DNA of 64,000 bases, taken from the NCBI GenBank assembly GCA_963697455.1, contig CAVOOI010000014.1, forward strand, positions 1-64,000, in the 5' to 3' direction. This DNA is from JAFEDN01 sp963697455 (lineage in GTDB: Bacteria; Pseudomonadota; Gammaproteobacteria; Coxiellales; Coxiellaceae). Under the pieces are notes generated by a model. It was not told where the DNA came from, searched no databases, and saw only the letters and a list, made by a program, of their open reading frames with translations. Below are positions 1 to 8,635 of the stretch, piece after piece (position 1 is the stretch's first letter; each line of letters opens with the position of its first letter). Position numbers and translations under genes: made by a program.

Positions 1-185
1 TTATTCCGCGGTAAGTCCACGTCGATGTTTTTTAAATTATCGGGTGCGAACGCCGCGTAAACTTATTTTATTCATAGATGATGGTGCTTTGAGGTTTCTT
101 TGAACCGTTTAAATGTATTATTATACCACAAGCAACTAAATTAAAGAATGTATCGTGAACGTTGAAAGCAGGTTACCCAAACATC

Positions 186-325
186 GTTAATATTTCCCGC
201 CGCCGCCAAGCCCGTTGCGGATAGACCGCATGAGGGGTCCTGTCCGCTGCGCCTCTTACGTGCTCGCTTCGCTGTGCGCGCAAGAGGCTCCGCGTCCACC
301 CCATAGCTGGCGCGCTTGGCGGAGT
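186..325. repeat. Palindromic repeat, copy 1 (degenerate right arm)
   Basis: This stretch begins with GTTAATATTTCCC and shares its core (GCGGATAGACCGCAT, GGGTCCTGTC, CTCGCTTCGCTG, GCGCGCTTGGCGG) with the complete palindromic copy at 23244-23399. Here the right arm stops matching after GCTTGGCGG, so the copy looks decayed. A 70-codon reverse open frame crosses it, but similar frames cross the other copies, so I read it as a by-product of the repeat. For positions 1-185 I see no supported gene, only AT-rich DNA upstream of yajR. Confidence 0.7.
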
Positions 326-410
326 GCTGGTTAGTAATGTTGTCGTGTATCACTAAGGATTTTAACTAGACAAAATTAATGAAACTGAGTAGTACTGAGA
401 AGGTAACAAT

Positions 411-1796
411 ATGATGTTTCGAAAAGAATATACGGCGGTTTTATTATTAGCCCTAATTATGGCAATACGTATGTTGGGCTTATTTATGATTTTGCCGGTA
501 TTTTCTCTGCATGCCAATGATTTCACCCATGCTACTCCGCAGTTAATTGGTTTGGCATTGGGCGTTTATGGGCTAACCCAAGCCGTGTTGCAAATCCCGT
601 TGGGTATGCTTTCCGATCGGATTGGCCGCAGACCGGTTATGAGCCTGGGGTTGATTATTTTTATTGCTGGCAGCGTGTGCGCTGCTATGAGTCACAGCAT
701 TTATGGGTTGATTTTGGGTCGCGCCTTACAAGGCGGCGGGGCGATCGGCAGCACCATCCTGGCCATGATTGCCGATTTAACCCGGGATGAAAATCGTAGT
801 AAAGCTATGGCGGTAGTGGGCCTAGCAGTGGGGGCGTCGTTTGCCGTAGCCATGGTGGTGGGGCCACTATTGAATGCTTGGGTAGGACTGACCGGTATAT
901 TTTGGGTCACTGCCGGATTAGCAGCTATTGCCGAAATGTTAGTTTGGGTAGCCATCCCCGCACCGCCGGCTTTGGTTACTAAAGAATCCAGTCCAATTCA
1001 AACTAATCTGACTAAGGTCTTAAAAAATCGGGAATTATTGCGGCTGAATCTCAGTATTTTTATGCTGCATGCTATCTTAACCGCTTTTTTTATCGCTATC
1101 CCGATTGTGTTAATGCGGGTTATCCACCTCAGTTCCATTGGGCAGACCAAGCTTTACTTGCTGGTTTTAATCCTGGCTTTCCTACTGATGCTGCCGCTGA
1201 TGGTGATGGCCGAAAAAAAACGCCGGATGAAAAGTGTGTTCCTTGGCGCGATTGCAGCTTTATGGCTAGTGCAACTCTTATTATGGCCATTTCATCAGGA
1301 TCTAATAGGGGTAAGTGGGTTATTGTTGGTATTTTTCATCGCTTTTAGTTTGTTAGAGGCAGTATTACCGTCTTGGGTCTCTAAAGTCGCTCCCTTGCGT
1401 TATAAGGGTGCGGCGATGGGTTGCTATTCCAGCGCCCAGTTCTTCGGTATTTTTGTGGGGGGCAGCAGCGGTGGTTGGATATATGCGCATTTCGGCGTCA
1501 CCGGCATTTTCCTGCTAGGATCAGGTTTGGCATTGATCTGGTTGATCATAGCCTTTAATTTGCGATCGCCGCCGTATTTGACTACGGTCATCTTTAATCT
1601 GCAGCAGTTCTCAGAGAATAATTTAGAACTTTTATCTCAGCGTTTATACGGTATTGCCGGGATCGTTGAAGTTGCTATTATACAGGCTGAGGCTTTAATT
1701 TACTTAAAAATTGATCAAGTGATTTTAAATAAATCGCAATTGCGCCAATCTTTGGAAAAGAGTAAGCTGTTTCGCGGTAACTATTCACAGGTATAA
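411..1796 (+). CDS. yajR: YajR-type MFS transporter with C-terminal YAM domain
   Basis: A 461-residue inner-membrane major facilitator transporter of about 12 membrane segments, probably a proton-coupled drug or metabolite exporter; the substrate is unknown. The N-terminus carries MFS motif A (GMLSDRIGRRP, residues 65-75) and a motif-C-like GRALQGGGAIG in the next segment. After the last membrane helix (about residue 390) a soluble tail of about 65 residues follows (VEVAIIQAEALIYLKID), matching the ferredoxin-like YAM domain that is diagnostic of Escherichia coli YajR. Start ATGATG lies behind AAGGTAAC; the second ATG (414) is equally possible. It sits 108 bp upstream of ssb on the same strand. 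Confidence 0.9.
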   Translation: MMFRKEYTAVLLLALIMAIRMLGLFMILPVFSLHANDFTHATPQLIGLALGVYGLTQAVLQIPLGMLSDRIGRRPVMSLGLIIFIAGSVCAAMSHSIYGLILGRALQGGGAIGSTILAMIADLTRDENRSKAMAVVGLAVGASFAVAMVVGPLLNAWVGLTGIFWVTAGLAAIAEMLVWVAIPAPPALVTKESSPIQTNLTKVLKNRELLRLNLSIFMLHAILTAFFIAIPIVLMRVIHLSSIGQTKLYLLVLILAFLLMLPLMVMAEKKRRMKSVFLGAIAALWLVQLLLWPFHQDLIGVSGLLLVFFIAFSLLEAVLPSWVSKVAPLRYKGAAMGCYSSAQFFGIFVGGSSGGWIYAHFGVTGIFLLGSGLALIWLIIAFNLRSPPYLTTVIFNLQQFSENNLELLSQRLYGIAGIVEVAIIQAEALIYLKIDQVILNKSQLRQSLEKSKLFRGNYSQV

Positions 1797-1904
1797 ATTT
1801 GCAAACGCAGTTCCTATCCACCGGCTGAATAGTTCCGTTTGGCGTTCACTCTCCCCAGGGAGATGGTAGGAGAGATTTAATTATTGATTTGAGAGGAGAA
1901 AATA

Positions 1905-2375
1905 ATGGCTAGAGGTGTTAATAAAGTAATTCTAATCGGCAACTTGGGCGCTGACCCAGATGTGCGCTATATGCCTAATGGCAGTGCAGTTGCTAACGTT
2001 ACCGTGGCTACCAGTACTGTTTGGCGTGATAAACAAAGCGGTGAACTCGTTGAACGCACTGAATGGCATCGAGTAGTATTCTTTAGTCGTTTAGCTGAAA
2101 TTGTGGGCGAATACTTAAGAAAAGGTTCGAAAATATACATTGAAGGTAGTTTGCGCACCCGTAAATGGCAAGATAAAACTACTGGAGTGGATCGTTTCAC
2201 TACTGAAATTGTGGCCAACGAAATGCAAATGTTGGATAGCCGCACTGGAACTCATGGCCGCGGTGAAGGTCTAAGCCAAGGCGGAGAATTTAGCCAGGAT
2301 CATGATGCTATACCAGAATTTAATCAAGGCGGTGAAGATCATGGCGCTAATTTTGACGACGATATCCCTTTCTAA
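1905..2375 (+). CDS. ssb: Single-stranded DNA-binding protein
   Basis: SSB coats single-stranded DNA during replication, repair and recombination, and recruits partners through its C-terminal tip. The 156 residues begin with ARGVNKVILIGNLG, the usual start of the OB-fold (residues 1 to about 110), followed by a Gly/Gln/Asp-rich linker and the acidic tip DDDIPF that docks RecO, PriA and other partners. Length is typical for bacteria (about 150-180). A strong Shine-Dalgarno (GAGGAG) precedes the ATG. The next gene starts only 6 bp after its stop, suggesting co-transcription. Confidence 0.98.
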   Translation: MARGVNKVILIGNLGADPDVRYMPNGSAVANVTVATSTVWRDKQSGELVERTEWHRVVFFSRLAEIVGEYLRKGSKIYIEGSLRTRKWQDKTTGVDRFTTEIVANEMQMLDSRTGTHGRGEGLSQGGEFSQDHDAIPEFNQGGEDHGANFDDDIPF

Positions 2376-2381
2376 GTACAG

Positions 2382-3176
2382 ATGATCCTCTATTTGGTAT
2401 TGGCTTTAACCGGATTTATTGCAGGTTTTATCGATACCATCGCCGGTGGCGGCGGCATGATTACCTTGCCAGCGTATTTGATGGCGGGTCTGCCGCCGCA
2501 TTTGGCGCTCGGAACCAATAAGTTATCTGGAACGCTCAGTGTGGCTAACGCCGCAAGAATTTTTATCAGAAAAAAAATGTTCTCCCCTCGTTATTGGTTA
2601 CCCGCCATTATCGCCACGTTTTCCGGCGGACTGATGGGATCGATTCTGGTACATTTTATATCAGGCGCCTTTTTAAAGCGGGGGTTGCCTGTAATCATTA
2701 TAGGATTAGCTATTTACGTCGCTGTACCCAAAAAATATCATGACAATATTCGCACTCATTATCATCCAGCCGGGTTGTCCAGCGGCATTATGGGGAGTTT
2801 GCTCGGATTTTATGATGGATTTATAGGGCCGGGAACGGGTTCATTTTGGGTGGTAGCGTTGATGGCGGCGTATAAAATTAATATCGTTGAAGCAACGGCG
2901 ATTACTAAGCTAATGAACACGCTCAGCAGCACCGCTGCATTGCTGGTATTTATCAGCTTTGGCAGCGTCCGTTATGGTTTAGGGCTAGTTGTTGCCGCGG
3001 CAATGATGGGCGGCGCTTATTTAGGAGCGCACTCCACCATTCGCTGGGGTGGAGCCTTTGTCCGCCCTTTATTTTTAGTGGTGGTATTTTCTATTGCTAT
3101 AGTGCTGGCTTGGCAACAATTCCCGCTCCATAGGAATTATGATATAGTGCGTGGGGTATGGAAGAATCAGAATTAG
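2382..3176 (+). CDS. TSUP-family (TauE/SafE, YfcA-like) membrane permease
   Basis: A 264-residue polytopic inner-membrane protein, about eight hydrophobic segments, of the TSUP family that exports sulfite, sulfoacetate or related organosulfur anions. Family hallmarks are the N-terminal GFIAGFIDTIAGGGGMI, followed by ALGTNKLSGTLS, and the mid-protein repeat GFYDGFIGPGTGSFW with AITKLMNTLS. The substrate cannot be told from sequence. It has no clear ribosome binding site and begins just after ssb, so translational coupling is likely. Its 3' end overlaps the start of xseB by 19 bp. Confidence 0.88.
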   Translation: MILYLVLALTGFIAGFIDTIAGGGGMITLPAYLMAGLPPHLALGTNKLSGTLSVANAARIFIRKKMFSPRYWLPAIIATFSGGLMGSILVHFISGAFLKRGLPVIIIGLAIYVAVPKKYHDNIRTHYHPAGLSSGIMGSLLGFYDGFIGPGTGSFWVVALMAAYKINIVEATAITKLMNTLSSTAALLVFISFGSVRYGLGLVVAAAMMGGAYLGAHSTIRWGGAFVRPLFLVVVFSIAIVLAWQQFPLHRNYDIVRGVWKNQN

Positions 3177-3391
3177 AAAAAGTAAACTTTGAGCAGGCGC
3201 TGGCCGAACTCCATGAATTAATTGAAAAAATGGAACAAGGCCGCTTGTCATTGCAAGATTCATTAACCTATTTTGAACGAGGCGTTCGACTCATTCGGCA
3301 GTGCCAGCAAGAGCTCGCGGCTGCTGAACAAAAAGTGAAAATTTTGACAGAACAACAAAAGCTTGAACCTTATCAAAACAATGAAGACTAA
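3158..3391 (+). CDS. xseB: Exodeoxyribonuclease VII small subunit
   Basis: XseB is the small subunit of exonuclease VII, which degrades single-stranded DNA to oligonucleotides together with XseA (not in this window). The 77-residue protein shows the family pattern FEQALAELHELIEKMEQGRLSLQDSLTYFERG, split here across the first 45 residues, and is almost wholly helical. Start ATG lies inside the end of the TSUP gene, and its stop overlaps the ispA start by 11 bp. The order xseB-ispA is a common gammaproteobacterial arrangement, often followed by dxs, which is missing here. Confidence 0.93.
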   Translation: MEESELEKVNFEQALAELHELIEKMEQGRLSLQDSLTYFERGVRLIRQCQQELAAAEQKVKILTEQQKLEPYQNNED

Positions 3392-4276
3392 TCCTATTAC
3401 CAGAATCGATATTACTGTTTGTCAACAACGTGTCGAGCAATACATGCAGAGTTGGCTTAACATTACTCCTGCCCCAAAACGGTTGCAGTCAGCGATGAGT
3501 TATTCTGTGTTAGGTGGCGGCAAACGTTTGCGGCCATTATTGGTATACGCCACCGGCAGTGGTTTTGGTGCGGAGCTAGTTTGTTTGGACCCCGCGGCGG
3601 TGGCCGTTGAGTTAATTCATTGTTATTCCTTGGTCCATGACGATCTGCCCGCGATGGACGACGATGATCTCAGCGCGGCCGTCCCACTTGTCACAAAGCT
3701 TTTGACGAAGCCACCGCTATTTTAGCAGGAGATGCCCTGGAAACCTTGGCGTTTACGGTGTTAACGAGTCATGACCAGCCGTGGTCTAATGAAAATCGTC
3801 TGGCTGCAGTCAAAGCTTTAGCTGAGGCGGCAGGCGCCGCCGGTATGGTGGGTGGACAGATGCTCGATATCGAAGCTGAAGATTGTAAAATTACCATTCA
3901 GGAATTAGAAAATTTACACCGCTTAAAAACAGGTGCATTAATCAGAGCGAGCGTCTGCTTAGGCGCGCTGGCGGCAGGGTGCGTAGACAAAACATTACTA
4001 GCGCAACTGGATCAATTTGCTGCGTTGATTGGCTTAGCATTTCAAGTCCAAGATGATTTACTAGATGTGGAAAGCACCACCGAAATTTTAGGCAAACGCG
4101 CGGGCGCTGATGAAGCTCTGAATAAATCTACCTATCCCAGCTTATTAGGGATCTCTGCCGCGAAGCAGCATTTGCAGGTTCTTTACGAGCAAGCGTCGGC
4201 CTTATTAGAAAAATTGCCTATAGACACAACGGCCTTACACCAAATTTTGTTTCTGCTCCGCAATCGCCAATCTTAA
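3381..4276 (+). pseudogene. ispA: Farnesyl diphosphate synthase, single-base frameshift
   Basis: Farnesyl (polyprenyl) diphosphate synthase condenses IPP with DMAPP/GPP; its product feeds undecaprenyl phosphate for cell-wall synthesis and quinones. Frame 1 runs from ATG 3381 through GGGKRLRP and the first Asp motif DDLPAMD (residues 87-93), then goes off track after DDL. Adding one base after AG at 3672-3673 restores an Arg codon and continues RGRPTCHKAFDEATAILAGDAL, written here as two halves of the usual family motif, and then the second Asp motif DDLLD near residues 225-229. The restored length, 298 residues, is normal. Everything downstream is intact, so this is either a very recent inactivation or a sequencing/assembly error. 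As isoprenoid synthesis is essential, an error or a programmed shift should be considered first. Confidence 0.9.
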
Positions 4277-4301
4277 TTATGTCATACCGCGGGATTTTAA
4301 T

Positions 4302-5780
4302 ATGAAAGCTTATGAAAATTTAGAAGCGGCTTTTCGCCAATTAGCGCACTTGCGGCATGTTGGCGCCATTTGTCATTGGGACGAGGCGGTAATGATGCCA
4401 CCCGGCGGCGGCCACGCACGTGCCGAGGCATTGGCGAGTTTGCAAGCATTACAGCATAAGCTGTTAGTAGCCCCTAATATGCAAGAATGGTTAGCTGAAG
4501 CCAAAACCGCCACGATGCTTTCTGCTTGGCAGCAAGCCAATTTGCATTGGATGGAAAATCAATACTCAAAAGCCAGTTGCTTACCCACCGATTTAGTGCA
4601 GCGTTCTGAATTGGCGTTTATTCGCTGCGAACAAGCCTGGCGAACTTTGCGGGCTGAAAATAATTGGCAGGATTTCTTACCATTGCTAACCGAAAATGTG
4701 GCGCTGGTAAAAGAAGCCGCGCAAATAAAAGCGGATGTATTTGGCATAGATCCATACGATAGTTTAATCGACCAATTTTCTCCAGGTCTATCCCAAGCAA
4801 TTATCGAGCCTATTTTTAATAAATTAGCCGATTTTTTACCTGCTTTTATTCAACGAGTGATGGCTAAGCAACTACCGCCGCAACCGATAGCGGGACATTT
4901 TCCAATAGATAAACAGCGGTGTGTAGGGTTGCAGCTGATGCGCGCGATTGGTTTTGATTTTAACCATGGGCGTTTGGATGTCAGCCATCATCCTTTCTGC
5001 GGGGGTGTGCCGCAGGATGTGCGCATTACCACACGTTATACGGAAAATGAATTTGTATCTGCTTCGATGGGGGTTTGTCATGAAACCGGCCACGCTTTAT
5101 ATGAACGGGGCTTGCCCGTGGATTGGTTAGACCAGCCGGTAGGCGAAGCGCTGGGAATGGCGGTGCATGAAAGTCAGTCATTGCTGGTTGAAATGCAAGC
5201 CTGCCGCAGTCGTGAGTTTATGCAATTTTTATCGGCTTTGGTGAAGGAATATTTTGGAGATCAGCCGCATTTTTCTCCCGAAAATTTATATTCGCATTAT
5301 ACTACGGTAAAACCTGGCCTGATTCGGGTTGACGCTGATGAAGTTTGTTACCCCCTTCACATTATTTTACGCTACAATCTGGAAAAGAAATTAATTAAAG
5401 GTGAAATAAGTTGCGCAGACCTGCCTGAACTTTGGCATGAATCGATGCAACACTTTTTAGGATTATCTACCCAAAAAGATTATCGCAACGGCGTCATGCA
5501 AGATGTACATTGGCCATCGGGCGCTTTCGGTTACTTTCCAGCATATACCATTGGTGCAATTATTGCCGCGCAGTTATTTCAAACTGCAAAAAAACAGCAT
5601 CCGGAAATAACCACTGAAATGTCCCAGGGCCATTTCAAAACTTTAGTCGCTTGGCTACGGAAAAATATCCATAGCCAGGGCCGTCTGTTGTCTATGCACG
5701 ATTTACTGATTAAAGCGACCGGACAACCGTTGACCGCAGATTTTTTCATGGCGCATTTACAGCAGCGCTATCTAAGTTAA
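4302..5780 (+). CDS. M32 family metallocarboxypeptidase (Taq type)
   Basis: A cytosolic zinc carboxypeptidase of family M32 that removes C-terminal residues with broad specificity. The 492-residue protein has the catalytic zinc motif HETGH at residues 260-264, where both His bind zinc and Glu is the general base, and the third ligand Glu at about residue 290 in the VHESQS motif. The length of about 490-500 is normal. The GVPQDVRITTRY segment before the HEXXH is also characteristic. It starts 25 bp after ispA and converges with gloB, sharing 9 bp at the stops. Confidence 0.93.
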   Translation: MKAYENLEAAFRQLAHLRHVGAICHWDEAVMMPPGGGHARAEALASLQALQHKLLVAPNMQEWLAEAKTATMLSAWQQANLHWMENQYSKASCLPTDLVQRSELAFIRCEQAWRTLRAENNWQDFLPLLTENVALVKEAAQIKADVFGIDPYDSLIDQFSPGLSQAIIEPIFNKLADFLPAFIQRVMAKQLPPQPIAGHFPIDKQRCVGLQLMRAIGFDFNHGRLDVSHHPFCGGVPQDVRITTRYTENEFVSASMGVCHETGHALYERGLPVDWLDQPVGEALGMAVHESQSLLVEMQACRSREFMQFLSALVKEYFGDQPHFSPENLYSHYTTVKPGLIRVDADEVCYPLHIILRYNLEKKLIKGEISCADLPELWHESMQHFLGLSTQKDYRNGVMQDVHWPSGAFGYFPAYTIGAIIAAQLFQTAKKQHPEITTEMSQGHFKTLVAWLRKNIHSQGRLLSMHDLLIKATGQPLTADFFMAHLQQRYLS

Positions 5781-6560
5781 ATTATTTTTCCATTCGCGAA
5801 GATGGTGAAAAACTTCGACTGGATCATTTAATTTTTTGCCGGCGTATTTTTCAACCGCGGCGATGATTTGCGCAGATGCGCAACGCAAAAAAGGATTCAC
5901 TTTTTTTTCTTGAGCTAAACTGGCTGGCAAGGTACAGCCTTTTTCCTGCGAGATAATAATGGTGTCCGCCAATTTTTCTAGTAGAAATTTATTATTGGGA
6001 TCGACTTCGAGGGCAAATTTTAAGTTGGCCAGGGTATATTCGTGGCCGCAATAGATTTGGGTATCATCAGCAAGCTGAGATATTTTGTTAAGAGAATGCA
6101 ACATTTGCTGAGCGGTGCCTTCAAAAACTTTACCGCAGCCCACGCTAAATAATGTATCCCCGCAAAATAATGCTTTATCTAAATAAAAAGCGACATGATC
6201 GAGGGTATGACCTGGAATTTCTAAAACTCGGCAGGGGTGTGACAAGCAAGCAAAGGTTTGACCTTCTTTAACCGGGTGATTCACATATTGAGTAGCACTA
6301 TTATAAGCGCCGTAAACGGGGAGATTTTTATAGAGGCTAACTAATTCCGGAATGCCGCCGCTATGATCAGGATGATGATGAGTTAATAAGATTCCCCTCA
6401 ATTCGAGGTTTAATTTTTTTAAGGCGGACCCAACCACTTTGGCGTCGCCCGGATCCACTACCCAGGCAGCTTGAGAATTTTCATCCACCAGCATCCAGAT
6501 ATAATTATCTTTTAGGGCTGGCAAAGGTTGTATCCAAACATGGTGTTCATGCTCTTGCAT
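5772..6560 (-). CDS. gloB: Hydroxyacylglutathione hydrolase (glyoxalase II)
   Basis: GloB hydrolyses S-lactoylglutathione to D-lactate and glutathione, the second step of methylglyoxal detoxification. It is a metallo-beta-lactamase fold enzyme. The binuclear metal motif HHHPDH is at residues 61-66, with later ligands in EIPGHTLDHVAFY and LFCGDTLF and in YCGHEYTLANL. The length, 262 residues, fits the family (about 250-260). I start it at the ATG at 6560; a TTG two codons upstream is also open. A divergent AT-rich gap of 169 bp separates it from the Sel1-repeat gene. Confidence 0.95.
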   Translation of the reverse strand: MQEHEHHVWIQPLPALKDNYIWMLVDENSQAAWVVDPGDAKVVGSALKKLNLELRGILLTHHHPDHSGGIPELVSLYKNLPVYGAYNSATQYVNHPVKEGQTFACLSHPCRVLEIPGHTLDHVAFYLDKALFCGDTLFSVGCGKVFEGTAQQMLHSLNKISQLADDTQIYCGHEYTLANLKFALEVDPNNKFLLEKLADTIIISQEKGCTLPASLAQEKKVNPFLRCASAQIIAAVEKYAGKKLNDPVEVFHHLREWKNNLT

Positions 6561-6659
6561 AATCAAATATTAACAGCCCAGGGAAATCGTCGCAAGCGTG
6601 CGCATCATTTTAAAAAATTGATATCTGATTCAGTACATTATGTAATTTTTGGTTTATTA

Positions 6660-6679
6660 TTTAATATTATTTTAATATT
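6660..6679 (+). promoter_or_regulatory. PmrA-box-like direct repeat
   Basis: Two identical 9-mers TTTAATATT, at 6660-6668 and 6671-6679, are separated by 2 bp, giving an 11-bp period. This matches the tandem cTTAATatT element bound by the response regulator PmrA upstream of icm/dot and effector genes in Legionella and Coxiella. A candidate -10 (TATACG) lies about 15 bp downstream and the Sel1-repeat gene begins 50 bp downstream. The local AT-richness makes chance occurrence possible. Confidence 0.55.
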
Positions 6680-6729
6680 AAAATGTTATTTTATACGAAT
6701 ATTATGAACCAAACTAGAGAGCTTAATTT

Positions 6730-7500
6730 ATGAAAGGAAAAACTAAAGTCGCCGATGTCATTAAAGAAAATATCATTAATGAAGAACCTTATAATAGAAA
6801 AAAACTATTAGAAATCCATGAGGAATTAAAAGGAAAACCTGAAGAACAGAAAAAATTATTCAATACATTTGCTGAAGACTACAATGAGATTCAGTTTAAA
6901 ATTAGGTTTTGGAACGACTATAGCCCAGGCCAAAATCAAGGGTTTAACTGTGATGAGGACGAGGTCTATGATTTTGACAAATTAAGTTATTACTTGGGAT
7001 TTTGTTATGAAATGGGGTTAGGCATTCCAAGAAACATCCAATCGGCGATGTGGTGTTATTGCAAAGTTAAAAATGATCAAAACTTAATGCTACAAGCTAG
7101 GGAAGCTATGATGGGGTTAGGTAATTTTTATACTTCTACGGACGAAGTATTTGAGCGCTCTCCAGAAAATAAACAAATAAGCAAAGAACAACGCCGAAGT
7201 CTTGCTTTTCATTTTTTTAAAATTGTTGCAGATCAGAATCACCTTCCTGGCTTGTATCCATTAGGTCTTTGCTATGAAAGCGGGTTTGGCGTCACTCAAG
7301 ACCAAAACTTAGCGGATTCTTTATTTAAACGTGCCTCAGTGGGGGGAGATGCTCGTGCTAGTGCCAAATTAATCTTAAATCAATTTCGATTTTTAGGGGC
7401 CTCGCTTCCGAAACAGGATGAGGAAACAGACGATTTTGATGTGGGAAAACTCAACTTGCAACCAGGATTTAATCTGGTGACATCAGTAAAACCCGAATAG
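6730..7500 (+). CDS. Sel1-like repeat protein, candidate secreted effector
   Basis: A 256-residue protein without signal peptide or membrane segment. Two Sel1-like repeats (TPR-related helical hairpins) are visible: residues 86-114 (YYLGFCYEMGLGIPRN...) and 173-206 (YPLGLCYESGFGVTQD...), with a degenerate unit between them. The N-terminal 80 residues are highly charged and not recognised. Sel1-repeat proteins serve as protein-protein scaffolds and are common among Legionella and Coxiella effectors. The C-terminal region has an acidic block (DEETDDFD) about 25 residues from the end. The PmrA-like box directly upstream supports, but does not prove, co-regulation with a Dot/Icm system. Function otherwise unknown. 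Confidence 0.8.
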   Translation: MKGKTKVADVIKENIINEEPYNRKKLLEIHEELKGKPEEQKKLFNTFAEDYNEIQFKIRFWNDYSPGQNQGFNCDEDEVYDFDKLSYYLGFCYEMGLGIPRNIQSAMWCYCKVKNDQNLMLQAREAMMGLGNFYTSTDEVFERSPENKQISKEQRRSLAFHFFKIVADQNHLPGLYPLGLCYESGFGVTQDQNLADSLFKRASVGGDARASAKLILNQFRFLGASLPKQDEETDDFDVGKLNLQPGFNLVTSVKPE

Positions 7501-7537
7501 AAAAAACCATTTGCATGATTCTCGCAGCAATCAATCT

Positions 7538-7566
7538 TTGCTTTTGTAGGCTGAGATCCATATAAT
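7538..7566 (+). promoter_or_regulatory. Sigma-70 promoter placing +1 at the otsB start codon
   Basis: TTGCTT (7538-7543), a 17-bp spacer, and a perfect TATAAT (7561-7566). The expected transcription start, about 7 bp past the -10, coincides with the ATG at 7573, and no Shine-Dalgarno is seen. This predicts a leaderless or nearly leaderless otsB transcript. Confidence 0.6.
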
Positions 7567-7572
7567 GGATTC

Positions 7573-8403
7573 ATGGAAAAACAAGTTCGGTATCTTAAAG
7601 ATTATCATATACTACCCGATGCATTAGCGGTTGAAACGGGGTTGATTGCAAAATTACGCGGACTTAAAGTTATGGTCTTTTTGGATTACGATGGAACACT
7701 GACCGAAATTATGCCTCATCCCGAAGAGGCTAGAATCAGTGAAGAGATGCGGCAGGCGATCCACAATTTGTCGCAAGTCGCTACCGTTTGTATTATCAGC
7801 GGACGAGATAAGCATAACATTCAAGATTTGATAAATTTACCCAACCTCTTTTATGTAGGTAATCACGGATTTGATATTGAAGGCCCTGCTGGGAGCAATA
7901 TTCACCGTGAGGTTGGCATGGATACCTTATTGATAATGGAAAAGTGTTTTAGAGAATTGCAAACTAAATTAATCGAAATTCCGGGAGTGCAGTTCGAACC
8001 TAAAAAACTAACCGTGACTATTCATTACCGGTTGGTGGAAGAAAAAAATGTCGGCTTGGTTTTTGAAATAATGCGTGAGGTTGTAGGCAAGTATCCGCAA
8101 CTTAAAATCAGCACCGGGAAGAAAGTGATAGAGATTCGTCCGCAGATCGAATGGGATAAAGGCCGGGCCGCGCAGTGGCTAACAGAAATGTTAGGTTTTG
8201 ATCAGGCAGGCGCTGACATCATTTACATAGGCGATGATCTTTCCGACGAAGACGCCTTTAAGATTTTGCCTACTCAAGGAATTGGTATTTTGGTAGGTAA
8301 TCATTCTGCCCAAACTTATGCAAGTTATCATTTGGCAGACCCCGAGCAGGTTAAAATATTCTTAAAAAATCTAACCACTGCAATCCGTAGGTCCCCTCAT
8401 TAA
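7573..8403 (+). CDS. otsB: Trehalose-6-phosphate phosphatase
   Basis: OtsB dephosphorylates trehalose-6-phosphate to trehalose, a compatible solute and stress protectant. It is a HAD-superfamily enzyme: the nucleophile motif DYDGT is at residues 38-42, followed by ISGRD (motif II region), the cap domain, and the metal-binding GDDLSDED at about residues 220-227. The 276-residue length is close to the E. coli enzyme (266), with a slightly longer N-terminus. No trehalose-6-phosphate synthase (otsA) lies next to it. The predicted promoter lies so close that the mRNA may be leaderless. Confidence 0.9.
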   Translation: MEKQVRYLKDYHILPDALAVETGLIAKLRGLKVMVFLDYDGTLTEIMPHPEEARISEEMRQAIHNLSQVATVCIISGRDKHNIQDLINLPNLFYVGNHGFDIEGPAGSNIHREVGMDTLLIMEKCFRELQTKLIEIPGVQFEPKKLTVTIHYRLVEEKNVGLVFEIMREVVGKYPQLKISTGKKVIEIRPQIEWDKGRAAQWLTEMLGFDQAGADIIYIGDDLSDEDAFKILPTQGIGILVGNHSAQTYASYHLADPEQVKIFLKNLTTAIRRSPH

Positions 8404-8565
8404 AATCTGATGACTAGCCGAGGATCCATATATAGTAATCTTATCTTAAGTTATCGATATTATCATTTTATTGGATAAACTTAGATAAATTCCAGTAACT
8501 TTACGGGAGTCCATCGTTAGATTCCGGATTTTGTTGCCCGAAATTGTGCAAAAAAAGTATTATGT

Positions 8566-8595
8566 TTGACTAGGATAGTTCAGCTATGGCACAAT
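8566..8595 (+). promoter_or_regulatory. Predicted promoter of the LetA/UvrY-like regulator
   Basis: TTGACT (8566-8571), an 18-bp spacer, then CACAAT (8590-8595). The predicted +1 near 8602 lies downstream of the ATG at 8594, which argues that translation starts at the later TTG (8636), itself preceded by a clean AGGAG. Confidence 0.45.
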
Positions 8596-8635
8596 GAATC
8601 AACAGGATGAGTATCAGAGTTTTAGGAGAATTGCA

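Noticed and set aside
1..105. Possible 3' end of a gene entering from the left (plus-strand frames ending at 60 and about 105)
   Set aside because: Neither short tail is recognisable, and too little is visible to choose a frame.
141..353. 70-codon reverse open frame near the left edge
   Set aside because: It runs through the palindromic repeat, and equivalent frames cross the other copies at 23.2-23.7 kb. There is no ribosome binding site or recognisable protein.
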